Assembly (NCBI GenBank): GCA_965233625.1
Contig: OZ247499.1
Coordinates: 3,906,001 to 3,970,000 of the forward strand
DNA length: 64,000 bases
From: G965233625 sp965233625
GTDB taxonomy: Bacteria > Planctomycetota > Planctomycetia > Pirellulales > Pirellulaceae
Direction of reading: 5' to 3'
The notes under the pieces are model-generated. The model was not told the origin of the DNA. It worked only from the letters and a program-made list of their open reading frames with translations, and made no database searches. This document shows, one piece after another, positions 48,706 through 57,663 of this stretch. The position numbers and the translations under genes are program-made. Numbering within the stretch: position 1 is the stretch's first letter; each line of letters opens with the position of its first letter.

Positions 48706-51528
48706 TTAACGGGTGGGGTCCATCAGCATCCACATTTGCAGAATCGCCAGTTCGCCGTCTTTGAACTGGTGCACCGCGTTGACGGCGCCTTGGTCGGAAG
48801 TTTCAAGCTGCATCAAGATACCGTTGGCGGCCGCGCGGTCGCCGGATGCGGCGCCTACATGCATCGCCAACAGGCGAAGCCAGACTCGTTGCAGCAGCAC
48901 CGCCGTGCGTAGCGGATTTCCGCCGGCGTACTCGATGGCTTTGATTTCAACTTGAAGCTGGTCGAGCATTTTCTGGTCTTCAGGCGTCGCCGCTGCCAGC
49001 GTTTTGCTTTGTTGCAGCACAAGCGTTTTCAGAACCTCAGCAACGCTGCCCAGGGCGTCTGCATCGTCGCTGTTGTAGCCTGCCAGTTCGGCGCGTTTGC
49101 GGTAGCTCTCTAAAATGCGGCGTGGGCCTTCGTCGTAGACTTTATCGCCGGGTGTGGTGTCGGGTGTCCGCGGGCTGGTGGTGATTCCGCTGAGGACGCT
49201 ACGCATCAACTGGACGCGTAGTTGCTGGCGGAACGCGCGACCACTGCCGCCGGGACTGCGGCGGCGTGTTGCTGCCGCGACAACTTCGCCAAGCTGCGTG
49301 TCGCTGATATCGGCAGCCATTACGGCGTCGGCCATTGCCAGCCGCACCTGCGGCCAACGGGCAACCTCAGGTAACGCCTTAACGATCTTCTCATGCTCGT
49401 CCGGCCGCCGGGCGCCAAACACGTACCGCACCAGGCGCCTGGCTTGCAGGGGCGTGAGGTCGCGGAGGCGGCCCGCGATTTTACCCAGGATCTTCAAACG
49501 GTTGATACGCATCAGCACCGGCAGATCTTCGTACAACGCCAGGTCGTCAATCGCTTTGCTCAGATCTTCCATGTTGGAAGCTGTCGGACCCACCTTGGGC
49601 GTTGTTTCAAAGGTGGACGGATCGAAGGCCGGTTTCGCCGCTTCTGCGGCGCCAGTCAGCGAAGGCGCACCGGCTGCGAATACCTCGTCGAACACAGCGA
49701 AGCCCGGTTCCTGCTGCGCGACGGCCATCGCCAGCGTGGCGGCGTGTGTGGTGCGGATGATCTGCTGCATCATCGCCACGGGGGTTTTCGGATAGTCGCC
49801 CCGCGTGGCAAGTGCATCGGCCGCCAGCGGACGGAGCTGGGTCCAGCGTCCATTGCCCGAGAGCGGAGCCGAACCCGTAACACCGCTGATCCGCCTTCTA
49901 ACAGCGGCAGCGACATCCACCGGCTTCAAGGAAGTCGGCACCGCTCCGGCGCGGGTCATCAGCAGATCCGCCAGTTCATCTTGAAGGGACGGATTCTTCA
50001 CGCCCAGATACAGGTCCAGCATTTTCAATACGGTCAAATCGTCGGGCGAGGTTGCCGCAGAAACCAGCGCTGTTTCGTATGCCTGCCAGTTTACTTCCGG
50101 CTGCAACAGCACCGTCGCAAGAAACTCGGCTTCCAGCGCGGCGCGATCCTTTTCGGGTATCAGGCCTGCTGACTGCTTGACCAGTTCCTGATGATGTTTT
50201 GCCGCGGCCGGGTTACCGGCGGCTTTGCCGGCAAGTGTGCGATACATGGCGCCCGTGAGAGAAGCCAGCACGCGGTCCGCCGTTGCAGCGTCTAAGCTTT
50301 CGTAAACGAAAGTGGCGCCCGTGGCTTGTTCCAGCGCGGTTTGCAGCTGCGTAGCGCGGGCCGGGTCTAAAGATTCGCGTTGCAGGGCGACCATGGCGGT
50401 GCGTGCCGCCCAGTAGCCGGTTGCATAGACGTTAACGCTGGATGGCAACCGCCGGTCATTGTTATTCAGCGCGGTGCGGACGGGGATGCTGCCGGTTAAG
50501 GCTTCGCGGAGCGCGGTGGCGGCTTTCTCATCCGGGTCCAGGGCGTAACAGCCGCTGATGATGACTTGATACTGCCCCAGTTTGGCGTCGTCGCCCGTCG
50601 CTTTGCCGGCGGCGGCTATTAATTGCTGATACGCAGCGATCCGTTTTTCCGGGTCTGGCGAAGCCATGCCGTTGTAAAGTTTCGTGGCGCCGGTGTCTGC
50701 CAGGCGTGCACGCGTCTGCGCCAGCGAAAGCCGGTCGTCCCACCACTCTGCCGGCGGCAGTACTGATTCTTCTGCAACTGGGGGAACCACGGCGCCACCA
50801 TCGGTCGCTACTGCATCTGTCGATGGATCAGCGACCGGGGCCGGGCGGAAGAACATCAGCCAGACCAGAAAGACCAGCAGCACCACGCCAATGGCCGCGC
50901 CGGCGCCGATGGCCCATTTCACAATTTTTCGTTCGTGCAACTGTTGTCTGAAGTTGCCGGACGTGTGCTGCTTGATAAGGTGCTCCACCTGCGGGCGGGT
51001 CAGCCCCCACTGCTGCCCCAGCGTGTGCACCTGGGCGGCGGTGTGCTCATCAACAAAGGCGGCGCCACGGGTTTTGGTGGCGATGGCGTTGGCGACGAAT
51101 TTTTCCGCCTCGGCGCGGGTGATCCGCTGCACCTTCTTTTCGGCGACAACTTCGCGGAGGATCTTCTCGGCCTGTTCAGCCTGTAGGGCGTAATGCTTCT
51201 CGCCCACGGCGATGGCGTTGGCTTCCAGCGCCGGCGTCAGAATGCCGCGTGGCAGACGCTCGATCTGCACGCTTAAAGACCGCCGGTAATCCGCCATCTG
51301 GCTGGTGTCGCTGGCCGTGGCCGCCGAGGGTGCACGTTGCAGCGAACTGATCGCCGCTTCAAAATCTTCATCAGCCAGATCCAGATCACGCGCCAACGCG
51401 CGCAACTTCACCTGGCTGCGTGCATTGATTCCGCGCTCAGCAGCAAGCACTGGCGCGGCGCGGCGCAGAAATTCATCAATCCGGTTAAGTTCTGGCGCTT
51501 CGCCAGGGGCAGGCGTTACTTCAGCCAT
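48706..51528 (-). CDS. Large single-span membrane protein, 940 aa, of the same pair
   Basis: An N-terminal cytoplasmic part of ~205 residues has two helical blocks (ARSQVKLRALARDLDLADEDFEAAI and the IERLPRG...EAEKFV stretch). A single transmembrane segment follows (WAIGAGAAIGVVLLVFLVWLMFF, about 207-229), then ~700 residues outside, mainly helical, which could be a TPR-like solenoid. No enzyme motif is seen. With the exported partner it looks like a planctomycete-specific envelope system. The start could be the ATG at 51528 or 51540; AGG lies 6 bases before the former. Confidence 0.65.
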   Translation of the reverse strand: MAEVTPAPGEAPELNRIDEFLRRAAPVLAAERGINARSQVKLRALARDLDLADEDFEAAISSLQRAPSAATASDTSQMADYRRSLSVQIERLPRGILTPALEANAIAVGEKHYALQAEQAEKILREVVAEKKVQRITRAEAEKFVANAIATKTRGAAFVDEHTAAQVHTLGQQWGLTRPQVEHLIKQHTSGNFRQQLHERKIVKWAIGAGAAIGVVLLVFLVWLMFFRPAPVADPSTDAVATDGGAVVPPVAEESVLPPAEWWDDRLSLAQTRARLADTGATKLYNGMASPDPEKRIAAYQQLIAAAGKATGDDAKLGQYQVIISGCYALDPDEKAATALREALTGSIPVRTALNNNDRRLPSSVNVYATGYWAARTAMVALQRESLDPARATQLQTALEQATGATFVYESLDAATADRVLASLTGAMYRTLAGKAAGNPAAAKHHQELVKQSAGLIPEKDRAALEAEFLATVLLQPEVNWQAYETALVSAATSPDDLTVLKMLDLYLGVKNPSLQDELADLLMTRAGAVPTSLKPVDVAAAVRRRISGVTGSAPLSGNGRWTQLRPLAADALATRGDYPKTPVAMMQQIIRTTHAATLAMAVAQQEPGFAVFDEVFAAGAPSLTGAAEAAKPAFDPSTFETTPKVGPTASNMEDLSKAIDDLALYEDLPVLMRINRLKILGKIAGRLRDLTPLQARRLVRYVFGARRPDEHEKIVKALPEVARWPQVRLAMADAVMAADISDTQLGEVVAAATRRRSPGGSGRAFRQQLRVQLMRSVLSGITTSPRTPDTTPGDKVYDEGPRRILESYRKRAELAGYNSDDADALGSVAEVLKTLVLQQSKTLAAATPEDQKMLDQLQVEIKAIEYAGGNPLRTAVLLQRVWLRLLAMHVGAASGDRAAANGILMQLETSDQGAVNAVHQFKDGELAILQMWMLMDPTR

Positions 51529-51734
51529 GAGAACCTGCATGAACAAGTGTATAAGGCCCTACCCGTATTCTAGCACGTTCCGCCCGATTCCGTGAATTGC
51601 ATGGACACCCGGCCCACCATCAGAAGGGTGATGCTCGACGGTTAAGCACGCCGCTTCCTGCTTGAGAGTTGAACCACGTGTAACTAAAATCCACGTTTTT
51701 AGTGGCAGTATTCCTCTCAACTCTAAAGGCGGTT

Positions 51735-52172
51735 ATGAGCAAATTTGTTTTCCTTGTCGCGATCCTGGTTTCCTTGCCCGTAAGTACTGCTGTTGCGGAA
51801 ACTTACGACGTAATCGTTAAATCCGCGAAAATCGCCAGCAAGAAGAGCGACGGGCGGTCGTGGGATTTTGCCTTCGGCAAGCCCGATCCCCGGGTGGAAG
51901 GAGGCCTTCGCACGGGTGATGACGAAGTGACCGGCTTGAAGTCGTCTCCGACAAAGGACAACACCCATACGCCTTACTGGAATTTCAAAGTGGCAGAAGC
52001 CAGCCTGGGTGATCAGGTGCTGATTCAGGTCGTCGATGTCGACGTCTCACGACACGATATGGCCGGAAGATACACGCTGACAATCACAAAAGACCTAATC
52101 AAGAAAGGCGGTGACACCGTTTTCTTCGGTCAGGTAAGTAATATGTCGATTGTGATCCGGAAGTCGAAATAG
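51735..52172 (+). CDS. Secreted small protein, possibly C2-like
   Basis: The 145-residue product has a signal peptide (MSKFVFLVAILVSLPVSTAVA). The mature part reads like a small beta-sandwich of the C2 type: SDGRSWDFAFGKPDPRVEGGL, then TPYWNFKVAEASLGDQVLIQVVDVDVSRHDMAGRYTL, with the Asp-rich loops of calcium-binding C2 domains. The assignment is weak. AAAGGCGGTT precedes the ATG. It faces the 940-aa gene across a ~205-base divergent space and is an orphan. Confidence 0.6.
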   Translation: MSKFVFLVAILVSLPVSTAVAETYDVIVKSAKIASKKSDGRSWDFAFGKPDPRVEGGLRTGDDEVTGLKSSPTKDNTHTPYWNFKVAEASLGDQVLIQVVDVDVSRHDMAGRYTLTITKDLIKKGGDTVFFGQVSNMSIVIRKSK

Positions 52173-52287
52173 GCGTCTGTGGTTTCCAACGCTGTTGTGC
52201 GTTGGTGGAATTTTCCGGTTTGCTGCAAAACGGGCCTGGGGGCTATATTGAAGACTTCGTCCTGTTTCGTTTGACCAAGGTGCTGCC

Positions 52288-53073
52288 ATGATCGCATTAC
52301 GATGGTCCAAAGCCGGTTTGCTTGTTCCCTTCGCCCTGACCGCTTTGCTTGTGTGTGGCTGCAGCGATGCTGTGTTCCAGCCACCCAAGCAACAGGCATT
52401 CAACCGCAACGAGTACCAGCAGAAACTGCAAGAGCAGCGACAGCGTCTGGCCGGTGAACTGGCCCGCAACGACCAACCCGTTGCGGCGCCATACGCTTCT
52501 TCAACACCGCAATACGGCGCCAGCGCGGAAGGCTACCACGGCGAGAGCTACAACGACGGCGCCCACTACGAGGCGCCTGCGTATGAACCCGCACCCGGCG
52601 ATTTCCACAGCGAGCCTGAACAATACACCGCGGTCCACGATGCACCCGCTGAGCCGGCGCCCACCGCAGGCGGGCATACGCACACGCATCAGCCGCCGGG
52701 AACGTATCTGCCGCCGGTTGCCAGCGGGGCCGGGGCGCCGAAGTCTGCGGGTGGGTTGAAGTTTCTCACCCATGAGCCCACGGGCGAAGTAAAACTGCGT
52801 GCGGGAGTCGCGCTCGCGCAGACACTGCCAACGGGCACTGCCATGATGTTCAGCGTGGACTATACATTCTCCGGACGCCGCAGCGGCAACTTTGGCTGGG
52901 CGATCTATGGCAACAGCAAAGCCATGGTCCGCCCCATCAAACTCAATGCGCAAGGCAATCTGATGACCTACCATCCGGCAGTGAAGCCAGCCGATGGTCC
53001 CTTCGAGTGCCAGATCGTAGAAATCGTCGGCAGCAATCTGCGGCCACTCTCTACGCGACATCGCATGAAGTAG
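52288..53073 (+). CDS. Lipoprotein with proline-rich linker and C-terminal domain
   Basis: The 261-residue lipoprotein has a lipobox LLVCGC (about residue 24), a low-complexity Pro/Ala/Glu/Tyr/His stretch (about 60-150, e.g. THTHQPPGTYLPP), and a compact ~110-residue C-terminal domain beginning LKFLTHEPTGEVKLRAGVALAQTLP. The domain has no name that I can give. The linker composition suggests it spans or protrudes from the envelope. AAGG precedes the ATG by ~8 bases. Confidence 0.7.
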   Translation: MIALRWSKAGLLVPFALTALLVCGCSDAVFQPPKQQAFNRNEYQQKLQEQRQRLAGELARNDQPVAAPYASSTPQYGASAEGYHGESYNDGAHYEAPAYEPAPGDFHSEPEQYTAVHDAPAEPAPTAGGHTHTHQPPGTYLPPVASGAGAPKSAGGLKFLTHEPTGEVKLRAGVALAQTLPTGTAMMFSVDYTFSGRRSGNFGWAIYGNSKAMVRPIKLNAQGNLMTYHPAVKPADGPFECQIVEIVGSNLRPLSTRHRMK

Positions 53074-53249
53074 GTGCGTCTCACACCCGCCAATTTTCTT
53101 TTGAATCCGTAGGTCAGGCGAGGGGAACAGACGTTGCAACGCGATGGAGCGGCAACCTTCTATCCATACCGAAGCGGGGCGGTAAAGTGGTCTGCGAAGC
53201 GGTAGAATGCTGACTCGCATTCTTTCTGTTTGAACCCGGAGCCCGCAAG

Positions 53250-54704
53250 ATGAAACTCTCGCAGACCACAGACACTGCCAGCAACGTCAGCGCCGATGTG
53301 CTGATCGTCAGCGCTTTTGAAGGTGAAGCCCTGGAAGGCGCCGCAAGTGTGGTGGACGAGGTGACGGGTGGTCTGCTGCAACGCGTGCTGGATTCCGGCG
53401 ACTTCAAAGGCAAACTGTTTCAAACCGCCACCATCTACACCGGCGATGCCATCGGCGCCCCGCGCGTGCTGCTGACCGGCCTGGGCGCCCGCGAAGATTT
53501 CGATCCCGGTAAAGCCTTTCAAGCTGTCGCGGCCGCTTCTAAAGCCGCTACGTCGGAAGGTCGCAAACGCGCTGCGTTCTTTATGGCCGATGGCTGGAAC
53601 ACCGGGCAGGTGGAACAGGGCGTGGCCGGTGTGGCCGTGGGTTGTAAGGGGCAGGACTGGTTCCGGGAAGAGAAGAAACGCCACACGTTTGAAGAAGCGG
53701 TCTGGAGCGGCGGCGACGCAGATGCGTTTAACGTCGGCGCCGTGCTGGGCGAAGCGGTCAACCTGACGCGTGAACTGGTGGACCTGCCACCGTGCTACAT
53801 GTATCCGGAATCGTTTGCAGAGCGGGCAGAGAAGGTCGCCGCCGAGACGGGCCTGCAAGTTGAAGTCTGGGATGAGAAGAAGCTGGCCGAAGAGAAATGC
53901 GGCGCCCATCTGGCCGTGGGCCGTGGTTCAGTCAAGCCGCCGCGGCTGGTCAAACTTTCGCACAACGGCGGCGGTGAAGGCGCCCCGGCGCTGGCGCTGG
54001 TGGGTAAGGGCGTGACGTTCGATGCGGGCGGTCTTTCCATCAAACCCAGCGACGGCATGCTGACCATGAAGTGCGACATGGCAGGCGCCGCCACGGTGAT
54101 GGGCGTAATGCAGGCGATTGCCAAACTGAAGCTTCCCGTCAATGTGGTCGGCTTTATGGGTCTGGCGGAAAACCTGCTTGACGCGGATTCGTACAAACTG
54201 GGCGATGTGCTGACGGCGCGTAATGGCCGCACGATTGAAGTGCACAATACAGATGCGGAAGGCCGCCTGGTGCTGGCCGACACCCTAGACGTCGCCCGCG
54301 AAACCGGCGCCGAAAAGATGATTGACCTGGCAACGCTCACCGGCGCCTGCGTGGTGGCGCTGGGCCTGGATACTTCCGGGCTGATGACCAACGATCAGGC
54401 ATGGTGCGACCAGATCAGCGACGCGGCCAAAGCCTGCGGCGAACGCGCCTGGCAACTGCCGATGCATCCTTCGTTTGGCGAAGATATCCGCAGCGAAGTG
54501 GCGGATATAAAGAACGTCGGCGCCGGCCGCTGGGGCGGGGCGATCACGGCCGGCAAGTTCCTGGAAGAATTTGTCGGTGACACAACCTGGACACACATCG
54601 ATATCGCCGGTCCCGCCTTCTACGACAAGCCCCGCCCCTGGCAGGACGGCGGCGGCAGCGGTTGTTTCGTCCGTGCGTTGACGCATCTCATCCGCCAGAT
54701 GTAA
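53250..54704 (+). CDS. pepA: Leucyl aminopeptidase (M17 family)
   Basis: Cytosolic aminopeptidase releasing N-terminal residues from peptides. The 484-residue product has an N-terminal macro-like domain (about 1-170) and the catalytic domain: VGKGVTFDAGGLSIKPS (about 250-266, first metal ligands), MKCDMAGAATVMG, the signature NTDAEGRLVLAD (about 331-342) and ATLTGACVVALG. All metal ligands are present. The length matches E. coli PepA (~500). It is monocistronic and convergent with the sulfatase. Confidence 0.95.
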   Translation: MKLSQTTDTASNVSADVLIVSAFEGEALEGAASVVDEVTGGLLQRVLDSGDFKGKLFQTATIYTGDAIGAPRVLLTGLGAREDFDPGKAFQAVAAASKAATSEGRKRAAFFMADGWNTGQVEQGVAGVAVGCKGQDWFREEKKRHTFEEAVWSGGDADAFNVGAVLGEAVNLTRELVDLPPCYMYPESFAERAEKVAAETGLQVEVWDEKKLAEEKCGAHLAVGRGSVKPPRLVKLSHNGGGEGAPALALVGKGVTFDAGGLSIKPSDGMLTMKCDMAGAATVMGVMQAIAKLKLPVNVVGFMGLAENLLDADSYKLGDVLTARNGRTIEVHNTDAEGRLVLADTLDVARETGAEKMIDLATLTGACVVALGLDTSGLMTNDQAWCDQISDAAKACGERAWQLPMHPSFGEDIRSEVADIKNVGAGRWGGAITAGKFLEEFVGDTTWTHIDIAGPAFYDKPRPWQDGGGSGCFVRALTHLIRQM

Positions 54705-54713
54705 CGCCCGGCG

Positions 54714-56516
54714 TTAGAATTTCCACTGCTTCACGGGGTTACCCGCGGCGTCCTCGATCCCGATGGATTGAATCCGGGCGCCGCCGGCTGGCAGCACGAT
54801 GCGAAGATGAATGACGGGGCGGCTTGCGTTGATGGTCACGCTCTGTTGCTGGACGTCTTCAGACTTTGCGCACTTGTACGCTGCCGATTGTTCCGCCTGA
54901 AAGTCTTTCTGCCCCTGCTCCCGCCAACTGATGCTGCCCGGTCCGGCAACGTCGCACTGCATCGCGAGGCGAACTGTGAACTTTGCAGGCGCCTTAATGC
55001 CAGCGGCAGCGATGAACGTCCGCTGCTTGGGCTGCGCTGACTTCACATGCAACGCGCCGTTCTTCACCATGCCCGTTCCGCCCCGGACAACCCAGCCTTG
55101 AAGCGCGGCGGCTTTGCCTTTCGCGGCTCCGCGTGGCCGGCTTGCGTCTCGCTTAGGGGCGGGCTTCCCGTCGAAATAATGATCGTAGTAGGTTTCCCAG
55201 GTGGACGACATCGCCTTGGTCTGCAGACCGGGCGGTTGCAACTGGCCCGCCCAATTCTGCAATTTGTTTCGCAGACGGTCTGCTAGTTCAGGATTGGCTT
55301 TTAGCAGGTTGTGCTTCTCTTCGCGGTCTTTGCTCAGATCAAACAGGTATTCGCGTGCGCCAGCGCGGAGATACTTCCAGTCGCCTTGTCTTACGGCTGC
55401 CTGGGCGATCCATCGCCAATAGATTTCCTTATGCGGCGGTTGCGGCTGCTCTGCTTTAAGGAACGGAATAAGATTCACGCCGTCCAGCTCTTTTGACGCA
55501 GGCTGCCCGCTGAGCGCCAGGGCGGTGGCAGCGACATCGAGTGCAATCACAGGATGGTGAAACAGCCGGCCGCCAGCGATCTCGCCTTTCCAGTACACCA
55601 GGAACGGTACGCGGATACCGCCTTCAGAGAGCATCCCTTTTTCGCCATTGAGCGGCTCATTCAATGAACCATCCCAACCGGGTCCGCCGCCTGGTGCATC
55701 GACTTTGTGGATCTTCAGCGGGGCGCCGTTGTCGCCAATGATGAAGATCAGCGTCCGCTCTTCGAGTTTGTGCTTGCGGAGCGTGGCCATGATCCGCCCA
55801 ACACCGTCGTCCACCGCCGAGAGCATTGCCAACGCCTGGCGCCGGCGTTGCGGCATCTTACCGGGAAACCGCTTCAGGTATTCTGGCGGTGCATCGAGCG
55901 GTACATGCGGCGCCCGGTAAGCACAGTAGAAGAAGAACGGCTGCTGGTGATGCCGTTCAATAAACGCACACGCTGCCGCGGAGTTTGCATCCAGGTGGTA
56001 AAGCTTCGAGTTCTCTTTACCGCCAGGCCGGCTGGCGCCGTCTAAGTCGAAATTCGCCCAGCCCGGCCGGTTGGCATTCTTGTAATAAACATCATCGAAG
56101 CCGTGATTCACAATTTCCGGGGCCGGACCAAGATGCCATTTGCCCGTCATTCCCGTGGCATAACCGGCCTTCTTCAATCGCTGTGCAATGGTTACCTGTG
56201 CGTTGAAACCGGTCAGCGGCTGGCCATTGCTTTCCACTCCAAAACGGTTCTGGTACCTGCCGCTTAACAGACCGGCGCGCGAAGGGACGCACTGCGGCGC
56301 GGTGGAATACCCGGACGTCATCCGCACGCCGCCCTCTGCCAGAGCGTCGATGTGCGGCGTCTTGATGTCGTTGCGGATACCTTGGGCGGAAAGGTCCGTA
56401 AAGCCGTGATCGTCTGTGTAGATGACAATGATATTGGGACGCTTGTCAGCGGCTTGTGAGACATTAGCCAGAAGTAGCAGTGTCGCGAATATAGGTAGAC
56501 GAATGCTGAATGGCAT
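54714..56516 (-). CDS. Exported sulfatase with formylglycine motif
   Basis: The 600-residue type I sulfatase has a signal peptide (to about residue 22). The active site holds NIIVIYTDDHGFTDL (metal-binding Asp35/Asp36) and CVPSRAGLLSG (C76-x-P-S-R, site of formylglycine conversion). The substrate pocket includes KWHLG and DNGAP, and the C-terminal subdomain has an extra beta-sandwich from about 450. The substrate is probably a sulfated polysaccharide or ester, typical of marine planctomycetes with many such genes. An anaerobic or FGE-type maturase is not in the window. Confidence 0.94.
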   Translation of the reverse strand: MPFSIRLPIFATLLLLANVSQAADKRPNIIVIYTDDHGFTDLSAQGIRNDIKTPHIDALAEGGVRMTSGYSTAPQCVPSRAGLLSGRYQNRFGVESNGQPLTGFNAQVTIAQRLKKAGYATGMTGKWHLGPAPEIVNHGFDDVYYKNANRPGWANFDLDGASRPGGKENSKLYHLDANSAAACAFIERHHQQPFFFYCAYRAPHVPLDAPPEYLKRFPGKMPQRRRQALAMLSAVDDGVGRIMATLRKHKLEERTLIFIIGDNGAPLKIHKVDAPGGGPGWDGSLNEPLNGEKGMLSEGGIRVPFLVYWKGEIAGGRLFHHPVIALDVAATALALSGQPASKELDGVNLIPFLKAEQPQPPHKEIYWRWIAQAAVRQGDWKYLRAGAREYLFDLSKDREEKHNLLKANPELADRLRNKLQNWAGQLQPPGLQTKAMSSTWETYYDHYFDGKPAPKRDASRPRGAAKGKAAALQGWVVRGGTGMVKNGALHVKSAQPKQRTFIAAAGIKAPAKFTVRLAMQCDVAGPGSISWREQGQKDFQAEQSAAYKCAKSEDVQQQSVTINASRPVIHLRIVLPAGGARIQSIGIEDAAGNPVKQWKF

Positions 56517-56630
56517 CGTTAATGTTTCCGTCGGGAAGACACGGCGAATTCGAAAAGCTGCGGGTAGACATTATACTTCGGCCACCCCACTCTCATGTAA
56601 TGCAACCAACGTGTTCGAAAAGGCTCAAGC

Positions 56631-57515
56631 GTGAACGAATCAAGCAGCGACGCCCCCAATACCGCAGACATCGCCAGTCTGCCGCCGCGCAACCAGGATA
56701 GCCACAAGGGTGACTATGGTAAGGCGGTGATGGTGGGCGGTTCGCGTGGGATGGCGGGCGCCGTGGCGTTGTCGGGGCTGGCCGCTTTGCGGGGCGGAGC
56801 GGGGCTGGTGAATGTGGCGACGGCGGATGTGTGTTTAGAGACGGTCGCAGCCATCGAACCGGCTTTTACCACCACGCCGCTGCCATGTGATGATAGCGGG
56901 AAGATCCGCGCGGATGCTTTCCAGCCGCTAAAGGAACTTTCGCAGTGGGCGACCTGCATGGCCGTGGGGCCGGGGCTGGGCCGGTCGGCTTCGCTGGAAT
57001 ATCTGGTAGCGAGGATTTATACGGAAGTCAGTATTCCTCTGGTGTGTGACGCTGACGCCTTGAACGCGCTGGCAGCGTCACCGCAAGTCTTAGAACACGC
57101 AGGCGGCCCGCGGGTTCTCACACCGCATGCGGGCGAACTCGCGCGGCTGACCGGTGTTGCTGCTGGTGACACCGACGGGCAGACCACGGCGGCAAGGGAA
57201 CTGGCGGCGCGTCATCCGGGGTTAGTGGTGGTGCTCAAGGGCAACCGCACACTGGTGACCGACGGCCAGCAGCACGCCCGGAATTCGACGGGCAATGCAG
57301 GTATGGCTACGGGCGGGTCCGGCGATGTGCTGACGGGGCTGATTACAGCACTGGTATGTCAAGGTTTGACACCGTGGGAAGCCGCGTGTCACGGCGTGTA
57401 TCTGCACGGCCTAGCCGGGGATCTGGCTGCGGAAGAAGTCGGGCAGGTTTCTTTAATCTGCCGCGATCTTATCCGCTTTCTTCCGGCTGCCATTCTGCAT
57501 TCGCAGGCGAAATAA
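56631..57515 (+). CDS. nnrD: ADP/ATP-dependent NAD(P)H-hydrate dehydratase
   Basis: The 294-residue ribokinase-like enzyme repairs hydrated NAD(P)H. It carries GDYGKAVMVGGSRGMAGAVALSGLAALRGGAGLV, AVGPGLGRS, RVLTPHAGELARLTG and TGNAGMATGGSGDVLTGLI, the nucleotide-binding and catalytic loops of NnrD. The epimerase half (NnrE) found fused in E. coli is missing, so this is the stand-alone dehydratase form. The start is GTG at 56631. Confidence 0.93.
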   Translation: MNESSSDAPNTADIASLPPRNQDSHKGDYGKAVMVGGSRGMAGAVALSGLAALRGGAGLVNVATADVCLETVAAIEPAFTTTPLPCDDSGKIRADAFQPLKELSQWATCMAVGPGLGRSASLEYLVARIYTEVSIPLVCDADALNALAASPQVLEHAGGPRVLTPHAGELARLTGVAAGDTDGQTTAARELAARHPGLVVVLKGNRTLVTDGQQHARNSTGNAGMATGGSGDVLTGLITALVCQGLTPWEAACHGVYLHGLAGDLAAEEVGQVSLICRDLIRFLPAAILHSQAK

Positions 57516-57663
57516 ATAAATCGCCGTATGTGGCGGCAAAATAGGATGTGGACCGATCTCGAAGCGTTGCCCTCCTGCTACTATGCTATATGTCCACAGC
57601 GGGTAATCATCCGCCTGCTTCGCCACGCCCGCCCTGTCCCGCCGTACGCCCTGCCTGCATTTG

